Positions 12,825 to 25,752 of a stretch of DNA of 64,000 nt are shown here, one piece after another. The notes beneath the pieces are model-generated. The model ran no database searches, was not told the origin of the DNA, and saw nothing but the letters and a program-made list of their open reading frames with translations. The stretch covers positions 98,971,352 to 99,035,351 of the forward strand of contig CM048841.1 in NCBI GenBank assembly GCA_026545765.1. Reading direction: 5' to 3'. The position numbers were made by a program, and so were the translations under genes. Numbering within the stretch: position 1 is the stretch's first letter; the number at the start of each line of letters is the position of its first letter. Source of the DNA: Plantago major (Eukaryota > Streptophyta > Magnoliopsida > Lamiales > Plantaginaceae).

Positions 12825-12963
12825 AAATTCTCAGAACCAATGCCCTCATCTTCATACATATCCAATTCAAATACTATCAAAATACTAGCTGTGTACATTT
12901 CAAGTTCAAAAAGTTGCAATCTCTTCTTCTGTTTATTTTATAACAAAAACAAAAACAGTATTG

Positions 12964-13998
12964 ATGGAAGCTGATCAAGAACTCTTCACTGAGCTAATCC
13001 CTTATCTTCCTGAAGAACTCGCTCTTGAGTGCTTAACTCGGTTACACTACTCGACTCACCGAGTCACATCCCGAGTTTGCCGTCGATGGCGTCATCTTCT
13101 CCTTAGCAAAGATTTCTACTACCACAGGAAGAAAACCGGGTTTACTTATAAACCCGCTTGCTTAATTCAAGCAATCCCGGTCCAATCCGAGTCCAAGCCT
13201 GTCGGACCGGTAAGATACGGCATATCGTTGTTCGACCCGGTTACGGGTATCTGGGACCGGTTGGAGCCGGTTCCCAAGTACCCGGACGGGTTGCCAATGT
13301 TCTGCCAAATAGCCAGCACAGAAGGTAAGCTGGTGATCATGGGTGGGTGGGACCCAACGAGTTGGGAACCGGTGAAAGACGTGTTCGTGTACGAGTTCAC
13401 GACTCAGAGGTGGACTCAGTGTGCTGACTTGCCCTCGACTCGGTCCTTTTTCGCTGTCGGGGCAGTCGGAGGGCGAGTTTTGGTCGCCGGGGGCCACGAC
13501 GAGAGTAAAAATGCGTTGAGCTCCACGTGGGCTTTCGACGTCGAAAAGAACGAGTGGACCGAGTTGACTCGGATGAGTGAGGAGCGAGACGAGTGCGAGG
13601 GTGTGGTTATCGGGTCGGAGTTTTGGGTCGTGAGCGGGTACGGGACCGAGACGCAAGGGGTTTTTAAGAGTAGTGCGGATGTTTATGATGTCGGGTCGGG
13701 TGAGTGGAGACGGGTGGAGGACGCGTGGGGTGCGAGTCGATGCCCGAGGTCGTGTGTCGGGGTGGGCGGGTCGGGGCAGTCACTGGTCTGCTGGGCGGAG
13801 TTGGACCCGGGTGTGAAGGTAGGGGCATGTGGGGTGGACCTAGGGAAATGGACGTTGGTTACCGGGTCGACTTACCAAGGTGCGCCACATGGGTTCTTCT
13901 TAGTGGATAAGAAGGGGCAGAAAGGGAAATTGAATAAGATTGATGTTCCTGAGGAGTTTACTGGATTTGTTCAGTCTGCCTGTTGTGTTGAAATTTGA
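12964..13998 (+). CDS. F-box/kelch-repeat protein, KMD/KFB type
   Basis: Intronless, 344 residues. An F-box occupies about residues 9-50 (LIPYLPEELALECL, then VCRRWRHLL). Kelch repeats follow from about 95 to 260 (VIMGGWDP, VLVAGGHDESKNAL, FWVVSGYGTETQG). The motifs GGHDE(S/E)KNAL, ERDECE and a C-terminal QSACCVEI match the Arabidopsis At1g80440/At1g15670/At2g44130/At3g59940 group. Those proteins are SCF substrate receptors that send phenylalanine ammonia-lyase and type-B response regulators to degradation, which limits phenylpropanoid output and cytokinin response. I infer a similar role; the exact paralogue is unclear. The coding region is far richer in G and C than its flanks. Start chosen: the ATG at 12964 (preceded by TTG), giving MEADQELF. 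Confidence 0.93.
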   Translation: MEADQELFTELIPYLPEELALECLTRLHYSTHRVTSRVCRRWRHLLLSKDFYYHRKKTGFTYKPACLIQAIPVQSESKPVGPVRYGISLFDPVTGIWDRLEPVPKYPDGLPMFCQIASTEGKLVIMGGWDPTSWEPVKDVFVYEFTTQRWTQCADLPSTRSFFAVGAVGGRVLVAGGHDESKNALSSTWAFDVEKNEWTELTRMSEERDECEGVVIGSEFWVVSGYGTETQGVFKSSADVYDVGSGEWRRVEDAWGASRCPRSCVGVGGSGQSLVCWAELDPGVKVGACGVDLGKWTLVTGSTYQGAPHGFFLVDKKGQKGKLNKIDVPEEFTGFVQSACCVEI

Positions 13999-14800
13999 TG
14001 ACATTGTCAGTCACTAATGTTCTGTACATATTTGTTTCGGTGACATTATTATGTTATGTATGTATGTACATTTCCAGACTATTTTGTACATCATCGAGTT
14101 TTTGTTTGGATCAATTTTGTATACACCGAGTTTATGTACGGTTTTCGGGTTCAACTTTTACGTGTTTTGAATCATTTATTTAGTTTATATATGGAAGAAG
14201 TGAACTATGTGTTTTCAATCATTGAGTCTGCAGATAATGCTCTACAATTGAACTTGTGAATCATTGAGTCTATACAAATAATGCAAACAATATATGTTCC
14301 CAAACCAAAATTTTGATCCATGCACATATCATAAACTGATAAACACCTCAGTAAATATTTTGGGGAACCCAATTAAACACTGTTCACTATAGTCTATAGC
14401 CACATATTTTACGGGTCTTCATATTTACACTTCACAGGAAACTTGCACTCAGTAATTCAGATCACATATATCTATAAAACTTGTTTACAAATAACACTAC
14501 CAGTTTAGACTGGCGCCCCGATTGCTGTGGAGTAAAATCAAATTCCAGGCACATATTTATACAACAAAGGTGAGAGGATTTCATCAGCTCACTTGTTTCA
14601 CTCTGCATGCTAGTAGTTGGTGCGGAGCTGAGGATAAAAGCAGGAGCTAGTGAAGGATACTTGTTGGACGACTAATCGAACAAGACCTATGTCCTACACA
14701 CCTGTACAGGATTCAGCAATCCATTGATTTAACACTGCTCACTCAAGCAAACAGGAGCCTGAGGCACAGAAGGCGGAATCCCAAGGAAAGGCCACATAAC
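13999..14800. other. Intergenic, convergent 3' flanks
   Basis: The 3' UTR of the F-box gene (left) and of the minus-strand CPSF-A gene (right) probably fill much of this 800-bp gap. I see nothing else in it. Confidence 0.6.
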
Positions 14801-17800
14801 TTAGCTCAGGGCATAATGTACTCGTTCAAGCAAACGAACAACCTGGTTAACCATAACTGGCATACATGGTTTCTCATTTAACTTGATTGTGTTTGCTGAC
14901 CCAAGTGGTAACGACAACACGGCCTCCTGTTCCACACTAGTAAGGTCCAAGAATTGAGCCAATATGTCACCGTCAAGTATTTTAGGTATTCCAGCCTGCA
15001 GAACATATTGCAAAACAGAAAAGGGAACATCAACTCTAAATCCGCCTCAAATAATATGTATAAAAAACTGAGGAAAAATTTCTAGTAATTTAAACTAAAG
15101 AGATACTTGAAACAAGAAGATATCTTCACAATTCATTCAATGATGCTCACCAGACTTTCACGGCTTCTATATTCGTTATGATCATTTCCTAGAATAGGAA
15201 GTGTTAATGGGTGAACCACCAGCCTAGCTTGAACATCTTCTAACAACTCATACTCTTCCCTGCAAAAAAGATGCTCTCATCAATAAAAGGCAACACTGAC
15301 GACACAACCTCAAGGACAAAAGCCAATCAGTGAATAGAAAACACTTTCATTCACATTTTTCAACTTCAATGCAAACCATAGTAACCAATGAAAGTTTACT
15401 TTTAAGGGGATCCCCATTTTTTTGCCAAAGCAAAGGGAGATCGCATGCCCACAAGAATACAGAGGACAGTTTTTCATCTGGAAACATGCCTGAAAATACA
15501 CCCCTTTTCATATTTCAAGATGCTTCTGTTAATATAAAGACTAACTTCAAACAACAGAATTAAAACGATCATACTCAAAGCTCTACCAAGTCTACCCTAA
15601 CAAAGACAATTACGGATTTCTATTTGTTCAGATGAAGAAATGCTGGAGAAGAAAAAGAAGAAAAGAATGTAATGAATAGAAATACATACCTAGTCATTGG
15701 GATGAAGATCATTATGTTCCCTAACAGTGTCGATGCCATGATACAGTTTTGAGTTAAGTTAATGCTATTACTAGGAGCACCACACTCCTTGAACATATCA
15801 TCCGCGGGAAGTTTGTATGAAAATGATCCCTGTTGCAAGATGAGCAGAAAATTTATGGACAAGATGAAAATCAAAACATTACAAATGCATGTGTGTTTCT
15901 ATCAATATTAATCTTCCTATGGAACTCTGAAGGCAGAACAATATTACAGGTTCTTTAGAAATGCTTGATTGTCCAATAGACTGCAGTTCTCGCGGGCTTG
16001 TGGCTCGGTCGCATGGTTGCCGTACTCAATCTTACAACTTTGTGTATACCTCAGCTATTTATTTGAAAAAATCAAACACCACAGGATGCAATACCCAAAT
16101 TTCTTATTACATATATAAAGAATAATATGAGTTCTATTCTAACTGTGAATGCAGCAGCAACAGAAAACAATCCAGTGGTCCGGGATAAGCCTGAATGATG
16201 CTTGTAGAGTAAGTAGCTGAGGTTGCTGGTAAACCAACCCACAGCCGATTTCAAAGCTTAATAAATGTGATTGTGGGTCACAGATTATGAAGTGCATACA
16301 ACCTAGCCCAACGCGTGTGGATTGAGGCTGCTAAAAATCCTACGTAGCAGCTGGACCTACAGTTGGAAGTTGGAATGATCAGCCTTCAGTGTTACTTCTC
16401 TCATAATCATTCTGTTCAGTGTCAAATGGAAGCAATAGATATCTAACCTAAAAGAGATTCTCCTTCTAGACTAAATGCTATAAATGACTTGAAGTAAACT
16501 AGGTATTGAAGAACTGGAAGTCCAAAAGGAAACTATTACTGCTAAAAGTCACCAAGTGTAGCCCAAACTACTATATAGGCCTTTATCCGCCCTTAGACCA
16601 AACACTTACGGCACAGGTCTACGTATTCTGCAATTCGCGATCCTTAGAAGGATCAGGATGCTTTGGCTCCTTTCCAGAAACCTCCGCTACATCCTTTGAC
16701 ATTGTTGAGACGCATGTTTTTTGCCTACGCTAAACACATCATATAATATTCACCCGCTCGATTACCAGATTGCTTCAACCTCACATGCTTCTTTCTTCAG
16801 GGACTGAGTTCTAATATGGGTGAATATTATATGATGTTATGTTAATTTCTTCAAATAAAGAGTTGTACATAGGTCAAACTAGGAATTCCTCTATTAAAGT
16901 GTCACCCCTAAAAAGACTTGTATTGGTCTATAGCTATATAGACCGTTCATTTATCAAATAAAATATTTATTCTAATTTCTAGGCATATACACGATGCTTA
17001 AGTCACTGCATGGAGCTCTGCTTTTGGCAACACAACCTGTGTGTGTTATTCTTGATAATTAATGCGGTCTGCAACCAACCTTAGCCTAATTTGGCAGGCG
17101 AAGAGTGGCTTGAAAGAAGAGATAAGCGAAAATGATGATAACTTACGACAGCTCTTACTAACTCATGCGAGTACGTTCTCAGATAATCTGTATATCAAGT
17201 CACAATCACATTTCTTATTACCAAGACTCAGTCTTAAGCTCATACAATACCTCATGGACCAAGTTTTTATAAGCACACACACAAACTCTCAAAGAGTAAT
17301 ACTATTTCAGGATCTAAGTCATCAAGCCTAAAGCCCAAGCTCCACATAATGCTCTCTTGAAGATCATGAATCTAGCCTATTACATTAAGCTTAAGAAACT
17401 GAAGCTGCCTTTCCTAAAGACGGGATATGGAGAAAACTTCAGTGAAAACAGAATAACAAGTTAGTAAATCCACGGACACGGATTTATATTCATACGCTTA
17501 TCTTTTTGCAGCAGTACGTTGTAATACTGTAGCATTAAGCAGAAAAATAAAGATGCATACATTACCTTCTGAATGCTCATGGCGATCTCACCCATATAAT
17601 ATGAACAACTCTGGGTCAAGTTGCGTTCTGGACTTACATCATCTGTACCATGAAGTTTCATCAGCCCACAATGCAAGTGAAGATAATTACATTAAAAAAG
17701 ACAGCAAGGCACACACAACCGTTACATGTTATAAGAAGTCAAAATGACGAGGATGAGTATTGGAAACTTCAGCGACATGGCAAAAGATCACACAGAATCG

Positions 17801-20800
17801 TGACAAGTTTGCCATATAACATACATTTATATGTCACATTTAAAGTCCAATTTATAAAACTTACCATTTCCCTTTGACTAATTGGATTATATTCGCTAAG
17901 CCTCTATGTATAAACAGTGTAATATTCATTCAAGAACTAGGAAAATACTCCTGTACCATAAACATCAGTATTACTTTCTTCCAAAACTGTACTCCCATAC
18001 ATATGTTCATGCTTTGGCATTTTGGTTAGGGGGGAGGGGGGGTTATATCTATGGAGAAGCAACGCAAGCTTCAGACAAATACCTTCTAAGTTGTGATCTG
18101 CACATGACAAAACAGCAATACCTCCCTTCCGGTCTGACACGACTGCAGTGTCGTCATCCATAAGAACACAATCAGCAACTAGCCTTTGCACAGGATCACA
18201 ATAAATTTGCTCCAGCTTTTTTGCATCCTGCCAGAAAAGAGTGAAAGTAGTAGTCTGTAACAAATCCAGCAACAATCTTGATTTCTTTTCTTCATGACTA
18301 CTCTCTGGTAAGTTTGTATGTTTTATAATGGACTAACTAAGCTCGTATATCATCACAAGACAAGACTAGGTTAGGTACTGACCTCATGATACCAATAGAA
18401 AAGAATGCCATCACGGCAATCACCAACAGCTATCCTGGTGAGCTCTGTTGTCAGAGACACAATAGTAAAACGAGTTCTTGCCGTAGCATATTTTTTCGCC
18501 CTTTGGGGGCTGTCGCTTGGAAAACCACAAACGTGGAACTGACAAATTCAAAACCCAATTAATAGAATGAACCTACTCAAAATAAGAACACATTTATTTC
18601 AATGAGACTTGGTATAGGCAGAACTGAAATGTTCATGACTTACAGAATGACCAGAGGAAGCTAGGAAATAACGATTTAGATAAGGACAGACCGCAAGGAC
18701 CATCCCATTCATTAGGGATGAAAAGGCTAATCGCAAGTGCCACACTTCGGTTTCTTCAAGTTTGATACCATCATAGCTATCATCTGGGCTGCTGCAGAGA
18801 CTACTGTTAGACAGCCGTTCTGCTGCATAGCCCCCAACATCACTTGATGGCAATGACCGCTGGGAAGAAGAGCCAATCTTTGGACATTGTGTTGCGGAAC
18901 CACTATCTGAATTTTGCATATGTTCGATGCAAAGAACTACCAAACGGCCTTTTGTACTGTCCACAACATAAGAAAACTAGTAACGTACACATACAGAAGT
19001 AACGACGACAACAACAACAATAAAGTGAAATCTAGAATGGAGAAAGTCCACTGGTAACATACGCTTCAGCTTCACCACTTGGCATGATGGCTGGACCCGC
19101 GGATAAGCTAGTTCCAACGACCAATACTTGCTCATTTCCAACATTTACTAACTCCATGCATTTACATGTCTCCCCAGGATCAAACTTAAAAGATGATAAA
19201 ACAGCTCCGCTTAAGGGATCCACACAACAAACGTCAGACGAGCGTGACTCATTATCTAAGTCCGTTCTCATGACAATCAGCAACCTGCTATCACTATGAT
19301 AGAGAACTTTCCTCGGGGTTCCGCCAAGATGAAATTTCTGCACATTAAGCCTCTTACTTGGCACCATTTCCACCTAGGACAGAATAAGACACCATAAGAA
19401 TATCAAAGGGCGATGGTATAACGTTTACCAGTCACACATCATATCAAAGGTTTAAGCAGTACAAAATTGGTATTCACAAATTCGAATCAGGACGTTTTTA
19501 GGTTTGCAATAATACTCTGAACAAGAATCTGCTAAGCAGCCAATTTAAAATACAGAAACCACAAACAAATGCAAAGCTTATGACAGTACAAAATTAGTTG
19601 ACAGAAACTGGAACCAATTAGTTATTACAACTTCCAATTAATCCAATTATTCTCTAAACCAGAAGCAGCCAATACAGATACAGAAAATCACATAACAATA
19701 TAAATATCTGACCCCATGCCATGTTTACAAAAATCTGCGGGCCAGCAAATATTCTAGTGCAAACGTATGAACAACAACAGCAGGGAAAAAACAGGAAGAA
19801 GAATAAGAGGAAGAAGAATGAGAGAGTAAAGTTAGGTATGTGAAACTATCCGAGTCCTTGTAATACCTAGAAAGTTACATACACCAAATGTAATACCCTT
19901 GAATTCCACATTGTGCATATATGCAAGCTCCCAATCACAAAAAAAATAAAAAATAATGCCTCCCCTCCGTAGCCTTAGCAGACCACCCCACACCCGAATT
20001 AAAAATGTCCACATAGAAAGTATCAAGCAAGGATAAAAGGATGACACTTCCATACCACTAAATATACAAGAAAGAGTTTTATTACCAAATGAAGACTGTT
20101 CTCTGCAACAAATAAAATTCCTCTGGGACATTCAACTGAACACACAGGAGTTACATGAGTAGAAGGTTGAAAGGAAATGGACGTATATGAGAGGCTATGC
20201 CTTGCAGTCTGCAATAACCAAGGCCTATCACTGAGAGCAATTATATCAGCATCAAGGGAATCACTCAACGAGACCAAGAAAACAGGTGCAATACCAATGC
20301 GCCGCACAGCAATCAGCTGAAGGTTTATCGGGGATTCTCCTCTAGTCTTCCCTGATGCATCCGACATAAATGCCGGTGGAACTTCATGGTTGGGAGGCAT
20401 GGCATTCAATGAAACATGTGAGTTGAGACTACAGGAACGGACAGCAGCTTGTTGACCAGCTAACCCTATGGAGGATGCTTTAGTGGCAATTGGCCACTCA
20501 AACCTAAGCAGCATTCCATTCCTCAGTCCGGAAAGGACGTATAGACGATCAACTAAGACAAGTCTTACATCTTGAGGAATGCATCCACTAATGCTGGTAC
20601 CCACAGTGTTCAGTAATGAAATATTCCCCATGGCTAGGACCTTTAGTCCAGTCTCCCGTGAAAAGGATACAACTTCCACAGAAGGTTTATGAGTACCAAT
20701 AACAAACACACCGTCAGCATGAATTCCCGATGGAAGAGCTATTCTAGAGTTGCTATCTGCATAATCCATCAACGATTTGTTCTGCCTGAGGCATTTCTGA

Positions 20801-23800
20801 GGTATGGAAATACAAGATAACTCATTCTGCAGCTTTACACTCCGCATCTGATGCACTTCATAATGATAAGGTGAGTGGGACCTAATACCAAGAATAAGTA
20901 AGAAGCATGGATTCGAAGTTGCTACAACAATCATAGCATGCCCAACAGATCCAAGACTAATAGTCATGTTATCAGGAAACCACGATGAACAAACTGGAGA
21001 TGACAGTGGTATACCATCAGGATGCACATCTCTGACAGGCAAACATAACCTTACTCCGTGTTGGTATATCTGGACAAGTACACCATCAGCCACGAGACCA
21101 CAAGCCAAAGTACATACATCAGGCAGATAACCAACTGAGTCAGTCACATCTGAAAAGTTGACACCGACCGAAAGCACCCTGGTCTCTTCAACAAATGATA
21201 GAACAAGAAAAGAATGAAAGGCATCAGAAACTCTCATTTTGACAGTCCAAGTGCCTGTTACACCTTGGTAGATAGGAGCAGTCTTCAACAATTTCTCCAC
21301 ACTGATACCACTTCTTATGATCCGCAAGGATCCCTCAGGAGCCATTCCAGAGCAGGCAAAAATTTGATTGTGTTCCTCATCAGAATAATCAACAATACAC
21401 ATATCTAAGATTGGTGCAATGTTTTGAATCGGGCTTTTGTATTGCAGTGAACCCCCGTCAAATTTTAAGACCATTCCATCAGCCATTCCAACAATAGCTG
21501 CAAGCAAACCACTATCAAGCCATAGTAGAACATCAGATGGCAGACCCTTGTAGAGACAATCAGACAAATTTACTCTGAGACCCTCAGCCTCAAAAAGTAT
21601 TTCAATTGCATAAATATCTCCAGAGTCAGCACTGAAAACTATCCTAGGAGTATTTGTCGGGCCAGGTTCCCAACTCCACGAGCAGACATAATTGCGACCA
21701 GGTATAATGTTACTAAAATCATCAATATTCATTGGATCATCACTTTTATTTATGTCACTGAGCTCCAGTAGAGCAGAAGCAGCAACACTATAATCATCCA
21801 TGATATCTGGTGGACTGATAGCATGTTCAAATTTCAGTTCCTCAGGACTGAAGTTTAAGCTAGTCCGATAGACACAAGAAGGACTTTGGTGATTCCGGAA
21901 ATCCATTAGGCAGATATCACCGGCCCTAAAAAGAAAAGCAAATCCATGAGAGTTGGGGACTTCAACTATGTGATGTGCAAAAGGTCCAGCTTCCGCAAAC
22001 TGATATAGTACATGGACATCTTGCTCCTCAATATTCCATCGCAGTAACAGAAGTTCATTACGGCACAAAAATCCCCTCCTGCAACCCAAAACTTCCATAA
22101 AAAGAGAGTACTGAGTTGCTAAAGATATACATAACTGATTTATTATAGAAAGCTAGAAGCGTAAATAAAAGGATAGCAGCTCTAATTCTCAAGAAATATG
22201 ACCTGTTCAGAAGAATAGCCAATAGAGGCCCACAACCCTTGCTAGCCACATAGGGATCTTCCGAGATGAAGCACATGCTCCATATAGTCCCAGAGATATC
22301 TGTAGAACCTCGAGAAGTTTTCAAGCGGCCATCCTTTTCAGTAGGACAGAATATTCTCTGAAGGAGCACATGAAAGAACATATTAGAAAACACTTGGAAA
22401 TTGAAAATGACTCTGAAATGTTATCCAAAGTGGCTTTTAAGGAGATTGCAATAATGGATGAAGTATCAGCGTGGAATCAACCGTATCAGTGATATCACCG
22501 GTTGCGGACATTGATAGCGAGAAAATAGCCAATTGGTCCTCATATGCACTAACAGCAACGAAACAGCCACTGTACAGAATAATTAGAAAAAAAAAAAGAT
22601 GCATGAATAGCCATTCTGCATTTTCTGGGCGGCATTTGCATTTATGTAAAACATTTAGCATTAACAAATCTGCACAGGCCCTATTAACTCACGTAGAATC
22701 AACAACCAGCATCCTCCCAACTTGATCCCTTGAGTTTCCAGGCGCAGAGAGTTGAATATGTGTCAATGGGAGAAATCTGGGCAAAGATGCAAGCAATTAA
22801 CAGATCATCAAAGTTTTTGGTTGAAATCAGATGGAAGGGCACAAGCCAAAAACAAAAAAAATCACAAAATAAATGTTGATACATATTCAACTTTGATACA
22901 TATTTAGCACAAAACCTGTGTACTTCATTGCTGAAAGCGAGAAATGACAGCTTTCCTGAATCAGAGATGACGATCAGCATGTCCTTTGCCACTGTCTACA
23001 AGGCAATTGAGCAGGTTGCCTTCAAACTCCAGTAAAATTCCCACACTAACTTCATATATATGTTATGAAAACGAAAAGGAAAAAAAAAAAGAAGAAGATA
23101 CATACTTTTGGACTCTGCACATGAAACCTCTCATTCCAAGGAAGGACCGCAAGATCTTTTATTGTACCAAAAATAGGTTGCTCGGTAATAGATTGCAAAA
23201 TCCCATCCTCGTCAACTATCACCAGCTCTATTGATGTTTCCTGGAAATAGATTTCGTGATCACAAAATTAAATTTTGTATCTGCTATAGCAACAGCACCA
23301 ATTTTTAACTAGTAGCAAGTATTTTAGAACCCAAAAACATAATTCTTTATCTGTTCACCACAATACACAATTAACGATGATGCGCTCCTTTAGAGAGTAC
23401 TCCTGACGTCCCAACTGATAATTTGTTTTCCTTTCTTGTCCATCCCAATCAATAGTTTACATTTCCTTTTTAGGAACTGTATTATGTACCCAACCACCAC
23501 CACCACATACATGTAACAATAACTGAATGACCCTTCAAACTCGCACTCAAAAATCAAAGGTAAACTAATCACGGGGATGGAAAGAGTATAATATAATATA
23601 CCAGCTTGATGTATAATCGAGCTAATCAAACAACCATTAAGATTGTTAGAACTAATCTTTGCATTTCTCATATACTTAACTAAGGTTGAGCATAGACTGA
23701 AGATGAACAATAAGATTATGTCCTGCACAACAAGCAAGCAGAGTAGACAATAAATGTTTTAGCAGCAGCAGCACCATGATAATTATTAGAACCATTGTTG

Positions 23801-24233
23801 AGCAGCTCACTTTGTTTTTTGTCATGTAACTAAGCAAGGTTGATGATAGACTGACAACAATAAGATTGATCCAATGCACAAGCAGACAAGAGATACTGAA
23901 GTAGCAGTATGAATACAATTGGTCGTTGCTAATTAGATCAGAATCACGCTGCAATTAACAATTTGCCGCAAACAAGCACAACACGAAACAAACAGCTAAC
24001 TCGAAAAAAGTAGAAACAGTGGCAAAACAAACCTTCCCAAAAACTACATCGTAAGAAGATGGAGTACGGAAGCGAGCACGAACAGCTTGACGAGCGATGC
24101 TACCTCTCATGACAGTCTTAGCGAGGTAGAAAGCATCGCTGTTCTTGGGAGGTGATCGCCAATTGGTGTTGGTGTTATGAAGGTTTGGGCGTGATGAGGA
24201 AGAGGATGAAGATTCCTCTTCTGAAACAGCCAT
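14801..24233 (-). CDS. CPSF A-subunit/DDB1-superfamily protein, At3g11960 type
   Basis: Fifteen exons: 24233-24033, 23240-23106, 22995-22916, 22776-22693, 22569-22482, 22357-22203, 22078-20086, 19373-19063, 18956-18644, 18538-18383, 18227-18083, 17642-17566, 15829-15690, 15259-15151 and 14995-14801. All phases close, giving 1393 residues. Matches to the remembered Arabidopsis At3g11960 protein run throughout: SPSSYDVVFGK-like start, SDSGKLSFL, AVSAYEDQLAIFSLS, SGTIWSMCFIS, LLKTAPIYQG(V/I)TGTWTVKM, FLVLSFVEETRVLSVG, LEQIYCDPVQRLVADC, SDRKGGIAVLSC. It is a WD-like beta-propeller scaffold with an MMS1-type N-terminal half and a CPSF_A C-terminal half, as in DDB1, CPSF160 and SF3B3, but a separate branch. 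Its partners are not established. Exon 7 alone encodes 664 residues. The intron at 15830-17565 is unusually long and holds a hairpin. Confidence 0.92.
16737..16836. repeat. Perfect 19-bp foldback inside an intron
   Basis: CATCATATAATATTCACCC at 16737-16755 is exactly inverted at 16818-16836, with a 62-base loop. It lies in the large intron between exons 12 and 13 of the CPSF-A gene. It may be a minimal MITE or a hairpin precursor; the AT-rich stem favours a MITE. Confidence 0.7.
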
Positions 24234-24596
24234 CCTTTGTGGATTGGAGTTGAGGAAGATTAGGGCTTTAGCTAAGGAAATGGAATTAGTGTCCTCAATT
24301 GAAAAGGTATTAGCAGCTATCCTTTGTGGATTGGAGGAGAACCAAACGAACAATGGGCATTCTATACTCTGCTTCTCAGCATTGTTTTCGCCATTAGAAT
24401 TAACTAGATGGGAGGAGAGTTTTTTCTATATTCTGCTTGCTAGTTTCAGAAGAAATTAAAACCCGTTTTGCAATGGAGGAGGTACAACAGAAATAAAGAG
24501 TGATAGGTACAAAACGAATCATGTATTGCAAATCAGCCCCGCATACTGGTAGGGTAGGTAGTAATATTATCGCTTAGTTATATTTTATATTAGTAT

Positions 24597-24621
24597 TAAG
24601 GCTCTGTTATTTTCAACTGAA
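24597..24621. mobile_element. Left terminus of the GGCTCTGTT repeat family
   Basis: TAAGGCTCTGTTATTTTCAA and the following bases match, in inverse, the right end at 55180-55205. Subterminal GAATCGAAT motifs follow, as at 54320-54380. I found no matching right end nearby, so the copy is broken or very diverged. Confidence 0.5.
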
Positions 24622-25752
24622 GTTTATTGAATCGAATGTAGATAAAAATATAACTAATCGTAATCGAATCGAATGAAGGTTTTGATGTTTTTGTAGTTGT
24701 TAAGTTTAGTTTTTGTTTATTTTGTTAGGATATTTTCACGTTTTCGTGTTTTGTTGTATTATCTAGGTTTATGTTTAATCCGTAAAGAATGAGTCTAAAA
24801 TAAATGCATATTGATGCATTAATTGAAGCATGAAAGTTTCAAAATCTCAAGAAAACAGAGTTGAACGGTCATAACATAAGTGGATTCGGAGTTCAAATAA
24901 AGATTTTAGAGGAGTGAGTGAGTTTTATGCAGGATGCAGTATAGTTTTTATAAAGCGATTAAAAAGAGACCGTGGTTGTAGCTAAATGCATTAGTTGTTT
25001 TCACTAAGAATGTGTTGTTATATCGAGCAAGACCAGCTGATAATATAACTGGTAGATGAACTGAACTGACCTGAATAATATATATATTTATTTCTTAGTG
25101 GCATCCGTTCCATGCGACTCATCCCGCCGAGCACTGGAGTTGTATCAGTGCTAAATAAAGTGCAAAATGTAATCATAATTTATTCAAAACTAATGAGATT
25201 TTCCAAAAAATGAAGCACTGGTTTCTGTAATTTCTTTACGATCCCCATTCTCCCTCACAAAAGTAAATCGCACTCTGGCGGCGAATTTTCAATCTAATCG
25301 ACGGTTAGAAACTTAAATAGACTTGACTCACATCTAATCAAATCACTAATCCCATCATCAAAACCAGAAAACTTGTTGAATTCAGCTGAAATGATTTCCA
25401 GGTAATTAATATTCATTTACGATCGCCCAAACTTTCTCGTATTTTGTCATGAATTGATCAACCGTTTTCACTGCTCCAATTCATTGACGAATGCAAATTT
25501 ACACATGCTTAGAACGATCCGATCCGCGATTTCTGGACTTTGGAGTTAATAGCTTGCTTTGTCATCTGTAATTGCTTGAATTTTCATCTGAAACAAAAAG
25601 ATATTGATGCCGATGGTTGTTTCTCTCTCGTGCATTTTCGTATTTGTTGATTTCTGATTGTCAAATTATAATGAATATTTTCATTTCTAGACTTGTAAAA
25701 CAAATAAATTTGTGGTGTTCTTCTGTCTGACTCGGTCAGTTCTGAGAGCAAA

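Larger units (their letters stand above)
9991..12963. other. Noncoding spacer and F-box gene promoter
   Basis: No gene found. The left part is ordinary AT-rich DNA. At 11640-11862 there is a fragment of the inverted-repeat family described under findings (subterminal TTCAGTTCA motifs, end at 11840-11862). The last 250 bases form the promoter and 5' UTR of the F-box gene, with a G-box and a TATA box listed separately. Confidence 0.55.

Noticed and set aside
13162..13656. 164-codon minus-strand frame inside the F-box gene
   Set aside because: It is the reverse strand of a GC-rich coding region. The plus-strand frame has clear F-box and kelch motifs.
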